Source of the DNA: an uncultured Poribacteria bacterium
GTDB taxonomy: Bacteria > Poribacteria > WGA-4E > WGA-3G
Assembly (NCBI GenBank): GCA_958295855.1
Contig: OY282383.1
Span: forward strand, 1,308,481-1,372,480
Direction of reading: 5' to 3'
DNA length: 64,000 nt
Position numbers and translations under genes: made by a program. Below, piece after piece: positions 26,585 through 34,165 of the stretch; within the stretch, counting starts at the first letter, position 1, and each line of letters opens with the position of its first letter. The notes beneath the pieces are model-generated. The model made no database searches, was not told where the DNA came from, and saw only the letters and a program-made list of their open reading frames with translations.

Positions 26585-27316
26585 GGCACCTCTTAAATAA
26601 TATCACAAAAGCGTTGAGAATGCAAGGCAAAAATTTTCATGGGCATTTAGTTCTCCTGTGGGAGAGATGTCGTTGTAAATTGTTGCCAACACCATGTGGA
26701 AACAAAATGCGTTTTGTTCATTTATAATGTTTGTTGCAATGTGCTTTGATTTTCTTCAAAAAAAGTAAGAATGCACGTCGCAGGTATAAGAAATAAAAAA
26801 GTTGTTTGCGAGTCGCGCACAACTTGGGCGCAGTGGTATATTACCCCTGCAAAGCAGGGGAAACTGATACCATTACGCCGCAAAGATTCAGCGTTTTTTG
26901 GGGACGATGGCGGATTTTACCTTGACATCTACTCCCACCTCTGCTATGATATGGACGTAATGTGGGTTCGGAAACCTAAAAAGGACAAAAAACGCCAGTG
27001 CTATGTTCGCATCCACAAGCACACGGAGGTTTCCTTGAGTGGTATTCTCCCCTGCAAGCAGGGGTTATGGCTCTTAGCGTAGGAAACCTTTGTTGTCGCA
27101 CGCTCTGCTGTATTGTGCTACATGGTGCAAACAAGCGGTTTGCGCGCCGAACCCCGAACCTCATACGCACATGGCAATTTTAATTTTATAGGGGTGGATT
27201 TCGGAGGCGGGCGAGCACTATGGAAACCTCGCCTGTACAGTGAGCATTGGGCAAGCACTGTGGAAACCTCGCCCCTACAAGCATCATTTCACGTCAGGTA
27301 TTAAGGAAGAAATACG
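26585..27316. repeat. Long intergenic region with type A and other nested palindromes
   Basis: No convincing gene. It contains a full type A element with core (26770-26885), a sigma-70-like promoter (26922-26950), a nested element GGAGGTTTCC..GGTATTCTCCCCTGCAAG..GGAAACC (about 27026-27092), and two GGAAACCTCGCC..TACA repeats (about 27222-27290). The leader to sixA is therefore repeat-laden. Confidence 0.75.
26922..26950 (+). promoter_or_regulatory. Candidate sigma-70 promoter for sixA
   Basis: TTGACA (26922-26927), 17 nt, TATGAT (26945-26950). It is 367 nt upstream of the sixA start; the intervening leader holds two repeat structures. There is no experimental support. Confidence 0.45.
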
Positions 27317-27862
27317 ATGAAAACCCTTCTCATTCTGCGGCATGCCAAATCCAGTTGGCACGATGCTGAACTCTCGGATTACGACCGGCCGCTCAACAAA
27401 CGCGGCAAACGAGACGCGCCGCGCATGGGCAAACATCTGCGCCAATACGGATTAATTCCCGACCTTATCCTTACCTCATCAGCGAAACGCGCAAGAAAAA
27501 CCGCCAGCAAAGTGGCTAAAGCATGCGGTTATACAAGGAAAGTCAAGCGGCTAGATGCCTTCTACCACGCCCCACCGGGGGTTTACTTTGAAACTTTGCA
27601 AGCCTTGCCGGACACGTATCCGCGCGTTATGGTAATTGGACATAATCCTACAATGGAACAACTCGTGATGAACTTGACAGGACAAATTGAACGAATGCCC
27701 ACCGCGGCACTTGCCCACATTGAACTCACCATTCAACGCTGGGAAGAGCTCGATTTTCATTCCGGGTTACAAACCCATCCCATAGGAACCTTGGTTAACT
27801 TATGGACACCCAAAACGCTGAAAGCGATGCTCGGATTGCGAGACTCAAATTTCATCAACTGA
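27317..27862 (+). CDS. sixA: SixA-type phosphohistidine phosphatase
   Basis: 181 residues of the histidine phosphatase superfamily. It has the catalytic RHA motif near the start (LILRHAKSSWHD), RPLNKRGKRDAPRM, TSSAKRARKTA and VIGHNPTMEQL, the SixA pattern. SixA removes phosphate from histidine, for example on phosphotransfer domains. An AGGAAG ribosome site precedes the ATG. The last 61 nt overlap the following open frame. A cytoplasmic enzyme; its target is not visible here. Confidence 0.88.
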   Translation: MKTLLILRHAKSSWHDAELSDYDRPLNKRGKRDAPRMGKHLRQYGLIPDLILTSSAKRARKTASKVAKACGYTRKVKRLDAFYHAPPGVYFETLQALPDTYPRVMVIGHNPTMEQLVMNLTGQIERMPTAALAHIELTIQRWEELDFHSGLQTHPIGTLVNLWTPKTLKAMLGLRDSNFIN

Positions 27863-29247
27863 ATTGCCTGTTGACAAGGTTGATACTGCTCCTTTTTGTA
27901 GGGCTGTCCTCCTGGGCGCAATACACAATTGTACTAGCAGAAATCGCTGTTTCTATTGCGGGCGATGGACAGTTTCTGCCGTGGGTTGTGGACGATGGCG
28001 AAGGCGGTGTTATCGTGATGTGGGAGGATTACCGCACCGGCAAGGATTGGGACGTTTATGCACAGCGTGTTGATAGTACCGGTACTACGGTATGGGAATC
28101 AGAGGGGTTGGCACTATGCAAAGCGGAGAGGAATCAACGCCGGCTGCGCATGATTCGACACGATACACATGCGATTGTTGTCTGGAATGACAGGCGCGAT
28201 AGAACAAGTTGGGATATTTACGTTCAAGCAGTAAATCTGGCGGGCGATGTGCTTTGGCAAACGGATGGCGTTCCTGTCTGTACAAACGCCGCCGACCAGT
28301 CCACGCAGGCAATTCTGGGCGATGGCGAAGGTGGAGCTATCTGCGTTTGGGAAGATGAACGCCGAAGTTCCGAATTCCAAGATCTCTATATTCAACGCAT
28401 TGATTCCGCGGGAACGCCGATGTGGGAGGCGGATGGCATCCCCGTTTTTCCATCGGAATCGCTCCAGAGCGATCCCATTCTCGTTGCAGATGGAATAGGC
28501 GGATTCTACGTCGTTTGGTGGGACGTTATCGGCTATGACGCGTGGCATATTATGGCATATCGGCTCAGTTTAGACGCAGAACCATTGTGGGATGTTCCCA
28601 TCCTTGTTTCGCCACCAGACGGGATGCAGGGTGAGCCGCGCGTGATTGCCGACGGCGAAGGCGGGATTATTGTCCTCTGGCAGGTTTATGAAAATTTTAT
28701 TAACGACGAACTTTACGCCCAACGGATTTCCCTTGATGGCAGGAAACTATGGAACGACACAGGCATTCCCATCTGTACCGCTTCCGGCATCCAGAAACAC
28801 GCCTCCATTGTCAACGATGGCCTCGGCGGATTTATCGCAGTCTGGCGCGACGAGCGCGATGTTTACTCTGACCTATACGCCCAACGCGTTGATGCGACAG
28901 GAAATCCGCTGTGGGACAAGGATGGCATTCCTCTCTGTACCGCAGGCGGACATCAGGACAAGCCGTTTATTGTGCACACCGAGGGAGAACGGTTTTTTGT
29001 GGCGTGGTTAGATTATCGCGAGGACTTTGGCGAGGAAAGTACCGATGCTATCTACGGACAGCAGATCGATTTGGCGGGGACGCTGTTGTCGGAGGAAAAC
29101 GGTACACCGATTTCAACCCAGGAGGGGCAGCATTCTCCTCCTTTCGTTGTTGCTGTTGGGCAGGGGCGTTGGCGCGTCGTCTGGAGCAACAATCAGCGAG
29201 GCGTTTCAACAATTGGGGGGATATTTATCTCAAGCAGTTTTAAGTAG
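27802..29247 (+). CDS. Exported beta-propeller-like repeat protein
   Basis: Up to 481 residues. A hydrophobic segment (LTRLILLLFVGLSSWAQ) suggests export. About seven or eight repeats of roughly 45-50 residues follow, each with DG.GG....W.D.R...D.Y.QR.D..G..LW...G.P.C, which suggests a propeller or solenoid. No enzyme motif was found. The ATG at 27802 overlaps sixA by 61 nt and has no clear ribosome site; a TTG near 27871 could be the true start and would begin right at the signal. Function unknown, likely periplasmic or surface. Confidence 0.7.
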   Translation: MDTQNAESDARIARLKFHQLNCLLTRLILLLFVGLSSWAQYTIVLAEIAVSIAGDGQFLPWVVDDGEGGVIVMWEDYRTGKDWDVYAQRVDSTGTTVWESEGLALCKAERNQRRLRMIRHDTHAIVVWNDRRDRTSWDIYVQAVNLAGDVLWQTDGVPVCTNAADQSTQAILGDGEGGAICVWEDERRSSEFQDLYIQRIDSAGTPMWEADGIPVFPSESLQSDPILVADGIGGFYVVWWDVIGYDAWHIMAYRLSLDAEPLWDVPILVSPPDGMQGEPRVIADGEGGIIVLWQVYENFINDELYAQRISLDGRKLWNDTGIPICTASGIQKHASIVNDGLGGFIAVWRDERDVYSDLYAQRVDATGNPLWDKDGIPLCTAGGHQDKPFIVHTEGERFFVAWLDYREDFGEESTDAIYGQQIDLAGTLLSEENGTPISTQEGQHSPPFVVAVGQGRWRVVWSNNQRGVSTIGGIFISSSFK

Positions 29248-29681
29248 TTGGGATTCCAACAGTATATTGAGTTTCTGCTCCGATTTTTCCGCATGAGGTA
29301 TTTACCCCTGCAAAGCAGGGGCGGATACCCGGTTCAAAATCGGGTTTCTTGTTAATTCTAGGGTGTTCTCTCCTAATTAAGGTTGCATCAAAAACCTCTG
29401 GCGAGAGCTACAGTGCATTGTTAGATCTATCTTGCCATTGGTATGTTACCCCTGCTTTGCAGGGGCAGATACCATTGCTCAATTCTCCGCAAGGAATAAC
29501 GAAAAGTCAAAATGGGGTTTCTTGTTAATTCTAGGGTGTTTCCTGCTAATTAAGGTTGCATAAGAAACCTCTGGCGAGAGCTACAGTGCATTGTTAGATC
29601 TATCTTGCCATTGGTATGTTACCCCTGCTTTGCAGGGGCAGATACCATTGCTCAATTCTCCGCAAGGAATAACAAAAAACC
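29248..29681. repeat. Type B element plus tandem type C elements with core
   Basis: Between convergent genes. A type B element with core (29267-29350, core 29297-29329) leads into two near-identical ~178-nt units (about 29338-29515 and 29516-29678). Each has AATTCTAGGGTGTT, ACCTCTGGCGAGAGCTACAG, GCATTGTTAG, CTTGCCATT, the core (29440-29473 and 29613-29646) and CTCCGCAAGGAATAAC. No gene is visible. Confidence 0.92.
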
Positions 29682-31274
29682 TTATAGGTTCAACGGCAAA
29701 ACGGTTCGCATTGGCTTTCCGGTATAAGGGTCATTCATCGGTGGCAGATTGGGGAAGCCGCCAGCAAAGTATTCCTGAATTGACCAGAACTGAACTCGCG
29801 GATACACCGATGCGCCGATAGTTATTTGCCCAAGGGTTGCCCCCTCAGATTTTGCTTGAGACGATGTGACAGGCTCCAAGGTGATGAAAATTCCCAGCGT
29901 GGCCTGTTCACGCTGCATTACCCACAAGAAATCACGGAGGTGACTTAATTGAAACCGGCCGCCTTTGACCTGGGCTAAGACCGCGTTGGAAGTAGCCCCC
30001 TTTGGGGTGGTAATGAGTTTGCCGCGCCCATCAATCCCCCGGTCTCCCGTTTTGGTGTCGTTAGCGGCGAGCCCCGGCACACGCGTTACTGCCCATGCCT
30101 CAAAATGGAAAGGTTTCTCACGTGCCAACTTCTTCGCGCTTTCCATATCGGTTGGGATACCCACAGTGTTCAACTTCATGCCACCAAACCGTTGGGTTTC
30201 AATAATATCAACTACAAACGGTGAAATATCAATTCCTATCCACTTGCGGTTCAGTTTGTGTGCGGCGACGATCGTGGTGCCACACCCACAAAACGGATCC
30301 AACACAATATTCCCTTCGTCGGAGGATGCCTTGATGATGCGTTCTAGCAGTGCTAAAGGTTTTTGCGTCGGATACAATTGTTCCTTTGATTGAATCGGCT
30401 TAACATCGTCGTCAACCCATATATCGGATACCAGTATCCCTTGTCTTTCACTGAGGTATTGCTTTTTGCTGTGCCTTCCATTTTTGGATGTGTAGATGCG
30501 TTTTTCGGCATCCCATGTTTGGAGACGCTCTAGGCTGTACAAATAAGGCGCGGCTCGGCCCTTAAACGCAAAATGTTTTCGACGAGCAGTCCTCTGTAGT
30601 CCATGTGCTTCAATCTCAACTGTTCGGTAAGGACCCCTGCCATCGTTGTCGTCATAGCGATAGGGCTTCAATGCTTTTTCATCATAGTCGCGATAGACTT
30701 TGTTAAATTTGGCTTTCTCCGCATCTTTTGCGTAAAGAAATATAGTCTCCTTCTGTGCACCGAAGTAAGCTGCTTGTGCTTTAGGAGAGTGGGTCTTCTT
30801 CCACATAATCTCATTGCAAAAGTTGTTTGCTCCGAAGATGCAATCAAGTATCATTTTAAGAGGATGACTCGCGGTATCATCGCAATGAAGATAAAGGCTG
30901 CCCGCGGGTTTGAGGAGTCTGTGCATTTCGGCGAGGCGTTCCGCCATATAACTAACATAGGCGAGCATCCCAGATTCACCGATCATTAATTTTAATCCAC
31001 GGACTGCGTTGTGTGCGGGGTGGTTAGCATCATTTTCTATTAGGTTGACTCGCTGAATGGCTGCGTCATCCCACGTCCACGTATCGGAAAATGCTTGCAC
31101 CTGGGCGGTGCGGGTGCCAGTACTGTTTGTGCCGTAGATGATATTATAGTCGGCATTGGAGTTAAACGGCGGATCGAGATAGACTTGGTCTATCCAACTG
31201 TCGGCCCATCCACGCATTACCTCAAGGCAGTCGCCGTAATAGAGGGTGTTCAGTTGTGGTTTCACAATGTTCAT
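29682..31274 (-). CDS. DNA methyltransferase with C-terminal Mrr-like nuclease domain
   Basis: About 530 residues. A beta-class amino-methyltransferase with motif IV DPPFN near residue 40, a helical insert, and motif I DPFCGCGTT near residue 320 (circularly permuted order). The last 170 residues hold GDRGIDGRG and AQVKGGRFQLSHLRDF, resembling the GxDG...QxK core of Mrr-type PD-(D/E)xK nucleases. It could be a single-chain restriction-modification or a modification-guided enzyme. The ATG at 31274 follows AAAGG; the frame opens two codons earlier at a TTG. It lies downstream of an AvaI-type system in the same direction. Confidence 0.85.
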   Translation of the reverse strand: MNIVKPQLNTLYYGDCLEVMRGWADSWIDQVYLDPPFNSNADYNIIYGTNSTGTRTAQVQAFSDTWTWDDAAIQRVNLIENDANHPAHNAVRGLKLMIGESGMLAYVSYMAERLAEMHRLLKPAGSLYLHCDDTASHPLKMILDCIFGANNFCNEIMWKKTHSPKAQAAYFGAQKETIFLYAKDAEKAKFNKVYRDYDEKALKPYRYDDNDGRGPYRTVEIEAHGLQRTARRKHFAFKGRAAPYLYSLERLQTWDAEKRIYTSKNGRHSKKQYLSERQGILVSDIWVDDDVKPIQSKEQLYPTQKPLALLERIIKASSDEGNIVLDPFCGCGTTIVAAHKLNRKWIGIDISPFVVDIIETQRFGGMKLNTVGIPTDMESAKKLAREKPFHFEAWAVTRVPGLAANDTKTGDRGIDGRGKLITTPKGATSNAVLAQVKGGRFQLSHLRDFLWVMQREQATLGIFITLEPVTSSQAKSEGATLGQITIGASVYPRVQFWSIQEYFAGGFPNLPPMNDPYTGKPMRTVLPLNL

Positions 31275-31360
31275 TTTCAAACCTTTTGCAATAATGGAAA
31301 TTCAGAATTTATTTGGCCCGCCCGCCCTGTTCCTGGGCTGGAAGGTATGGTGTTAATTGC

Positions 31361-31400
31361 CTGAATGCACGTCGCATTTGGGCGTGTACGCCGCAAATCG
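31361..31400. repeat. Type A element (without core)
   Basis: GAATGCACGTCGCATTTGGG followed by CGTGTACGCCGCAAATCGC. Compare the filled version at 61242-61318, where a core palindrome is present between the arms. Confidence 0.85.
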
Positions 31401-31464
31401 CAAATTTATAGGATAAGAGCATTGCGCTTCCAAAGCGTGCCTGCCGGAGAAATGATTTCATTAG

Positions 31465-32450
31465 TTACAAATCAATAAGCCACTTAGCTAACGCCGCTAC
31501 CTGATCGGCGTTTGTCAAGTTAGCTGCATTCCTCAGGGTCCCTTCTCCAAGCTGTCTCCAAATTTCCTGTGCCATGCTGTCAACAATAACCGCCCCGATG
31601 AAAAAGAGGGCTGGCGACAAGTTTTGATTAGCAAAAGCGGTTCTTACCCGACTTAAAGTAGTTTGCGCGGTTTTCCAATGTTCGTCTGCGCCTGCAGGGT
31701 CAATTCCGCCTTTCAATTCGCCAAAGGCAATAAACCGCTCTGCTTTTCTGTAAGTGGCAGGCTTAACTTCACTTGGCGTACATTTGAGTAGACACATATC
31801 TATGTTTTTTTGCACAAGCGGCACCGTCCGATTGTGAATCAACGTTCGGGGTTCCCCATCCTGTTCCCAGTTAAGAGCCTTGAGACTCAATTCAATATCT
31901 ATATCATTACTCGTTCCTGCAATCCATGTGTTGCTGGCAGCGTTAAGCCACTGATAAGATGTCTCCGTTAGGGTCAGGACAGAAATGATTGCACGGGTTA
32001 ACTTTCGCTCCGCCAATTTGCCTGCGATGTTTCGCATGGCCCCGCCTAGTGAATCCCCGCGTGTCAACAGAAACCGATAAACTAGCTCCTCAACAAAATC
32101 TGAGCCTGCTGGTTCTAAAAAGTTCTCTATCAATCCGCGAATCGCCTCCGTTTCGTCGGCTTCGATCGTGTACTTCGTTGCCTTCTCTGAAAATCCTGAC
32201 GCTGTTAGCAATGCAGCACGTATCCCTTCAACGTTGAGTAAATCATTAGGACTTTTGGCACGTGTTGCCAAAACTTTCAATGCCTGTGCCTGTTCAACAA
32301 AGGGGGTTGCCTGACGGTTTCTTTCCAAAGCCAATGCGACACGTGTTGTCTATGAAAAATCAGAGATTTTTCATACTGAATTGGCGCGCGAATCTCCTCG
32401 GGGGCGGTTACAAGATCAGTACTACTGGATAAATGTCGAAGATATGGCAT
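31465..32450 (-). pseudogene. AvaI/BsoBI-type restriction endonuclease, frameshifted near the 5' end
   Basis: The main frame (31465-32334, 289 residues) matches the AvaI/BsoBI family: FLEPAGSDFVEELVYRFLL, GDSLGGAMRNIAGKLAERKL, and the catalytic segment GELKGGIDPAGADEHWKTA. The family enzymes (about 315-323 residues, recognition CYCGRG) have some 30 more N-terminal residues. These appear in another frame from the ATG at 32450 (MPYLRHLSSSTDLVTAPEEI), which overlaps the methyltransferase stop (TAATG) and has a GGAGA site. A perfect 25-nt palindrome at 32351-32375 lies at the switch. The remaining frame has only a TTG start and no ribosome site, so the nuclease is probably inactive or poorly made. 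Confidence 0.75.
32351..32375. repeat. 25-nt perfect palindrome at the frameshift in the endonuclease gene
   Basis: TATGAAAAATC-AGA-GATTTTTCATA: 11-nt arms and a 3-nt loop. It lies where the reading frame of the AvaI/BsoBI-like gene is broken. Confidence 0.9.
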
Positions 32451-33904
32451 TATCTTTTTCTCCAGACATATACACATTTGCGGAGAGGCACATATCCATA
32501 CGCTCCCATTTGTTGGCTACTGTTTCCTTTTTTGCCGGGCAAAACTAGGATTTTTTCGACCTCAAACCCCAATGCTTGTGCAATATCTGACAAAATCAGG
32601 TCTACGGAGATGCTAACGCCTGCGTACCGCACGTTGTCGTTTACCATGAAGAGGCGGGCATTCGGTCTTAGCACACGAGCACACTCACCGATAACGCACG
32701 CCATCTCAGAAAAATACCCACGAACCATTCTCGGAATACCGTTGTTGTTTAAGGTTCCGGCCGATTTCTCGTGTTCGAGATAAGCATATATTGTCTGCAG
32801 CAATTTTTGCTGGTTGGCTGCTTCAATAAAGGGGGCCCACTGCGGGGACATTTTCAATAAATCCTTCTCCCGATTTTCTACGGTACAACTGAGCATCTTC
32901 TGTCGCAAATTGGAAACATCCTCGTGTGCCAGCCCCAACATCGCCAGTTCCAGGGCATAAGTGCGCGTATAGTCATAGCGGTTACAATAAGGTGGAGAAG
33001 TCATCACCGCAGCGTAAACCCCAGTTTCTAGTGTAGGCAAGACCTCAAGACATGAACCTTTGAATAGCCGAGCCTCACTTTCCCGCCCGCCCTGTTCCTG
33101 GGGTGTATGCCTAACAGGGAAGAGGGTTGCTGGTATATTCGCATCGCTGACATCCCGCAAAATTTCTTTCAGTTTCGCAGTGATGGCAGAATCAAATGTC
33201 AAAATTTCGCCTTTGTTAAAAGGCTTGGTTCCCGGTCTCCTTTTGCCGGAGCGGGCATCCCACCGCAGATATTGGCCGTCCTTTCGGGTATAACTGACAG
33301 ATTCTAAAACGCACAGCAATGCGAGGTGTAAAATCGCTTGAATTTTCTCTCGCTCTTGTTGAAGGGCTCCCCTGTAGCGTTCAATCGCATCTACCGTTTC
33401 CAAAGGGTAGGCTCTCTCTGTAATCCGGAATGTGCTAAACGGTACCCGTTCCGGAAATCTCTTCCAAGGATGACAGGTACCCCAGCGTTCAAGCGTAGAT
33501 GTGTCACTAGAAGTCAGGTCTTTTTCCAACAGGAGCCGGGTGTTAATAATTTCCTGGCCAATAGGTAATAATTCTATTCCATCAGCGGAGATACCCTGCT
33601 CATTTGCTGCAAACAACGTTGTGCCTATTCCCGCAAACGGGTCAAGCACCTTCCCGCACACACCGCCTTCGTAACCTCCGAGAAAATAGGTAACAAGCTC
33701 TGCTGAAAAAGCCTCCTTGTATTTATACCAACTGTAGGCAGGTTTGTCCTTATTTCCTTGGAAACTCACAATTTTTCGAGACAAAAATGGAGCGACTGAA
33801 ATTTGTGCTTTGAAATCCTCAGCGAGCTTCGTATCAAGCGCGATGATTTTGTCACGCAGTGCATCGGCTCGTCGAATTTCTCTCTTTTGACAGGGCATAA
33901 GCAT
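32450..33904 (-). CDS. Type II DNA methyltransferase of the AvaI/BsoBI-like system
   Basis: 484 residues. Motif I DPFAGIGTT near residue 90 and a catalytic TSPPY near residue 303 indicate an amino-methyltransferase; TSPPY is common in N4-cytosine enzymes. Its stop overlaps the ATG of the endonuclease gene (TAATG), the expected tight coupling of a type II pair. The residues around 277-283 (TPQEQGGRESEA) are encoded by a GC-rich short repeat (CCCGCCCGCCCTGTTCC) also seen at 31320, 43548 and 60938. The start is ATG 33904 or 33898; both have a weak site (TTAGG). Confidence 0.85.
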   Translation of the reverse strand: MLMPCQKREIRRADALRDKIIALDTKLAEDFKAQISVAPFLSRKIVSFQGNKDKPAYSWYKYKEAFSAELVTYFLGGYEGGVCGKVLDPFAGIGTTLFAANEQGISADGIELLPIGQEIINTRLLLEKDLTSSDTSTLERWGTCHPWKRFPERVPFSTFRITERAYPLETVDAIERYRGALQQEREKIQAILHLALLCVLESVSYTRKDGQYLRWDARSGKRRPGTKPFNKGEILTFDSAITAKLKEILRDVSDANIPATLFPVRHTPQEQGGRESEARLFKGSCLEVLPTLETGVYAAVMTSPPYCNRYDYTRTYALELAMLGLAHEDVSNLRQKMLSCTVENREKDLLKMSPQWAPFIEAANQQKLLQTIYAYLEHEKSAGTLNNNGIPRMVRGYFSEMACVIGECARVLRPNARLFMVNDNVRYAGVSISVDLILSDIAQALGFEVEKILVLPGKKGNSSQQMGAYGYVPLRKCVYVWRKR

Positions 33905-33920
33905 ACCTAAGTATTTCTGT

Positions 33921-34155
33921 TTTTCGTCAATTCAGTTTCTGCTCCGATTTTTCCGTTGATTGCTTTTTCCCCAAGGAACCGGGCGGGAGGGAAGCAAAGC
34001 GGGGGAAGAAGCTGCTCAAAATCGGGTTTCTTTTTGGTTCTATGCGAATTCTTGCCAATTGACGGATAGAGGCCAGTTGGTATTTGCCGATGCTTTGCAG
34101 GGGTTAACACTCCGGCTAATGCTACTGTTGTGTCGCGATTCGGAGATCGCTCCTA
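33921..34155. repeat. Repeat cluster: type B, core palindrome and type F element
   Basis: Type B arms GTTTCTGCTCCGATTTTTCC and CAAAATCGGGTTTCTTTTTG (33921-34048), a variant core (34079-34111) and TGTCGCGATTCGGAGATCGC (34131-34155). The same three elements occur inside the neighbouring Rad50-like gene. Confidence 0.9.
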
Positions 34156-34165
34156 CGCAGTGGCT

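Noticed and set aside
26771..27082. 103-residue open frame on the plus strand
   Set aside because: It begins inside a type A element and reads through the core; the same frame start occurs in the inverted copy at 23711-23899. No ribosome site or family pattern.
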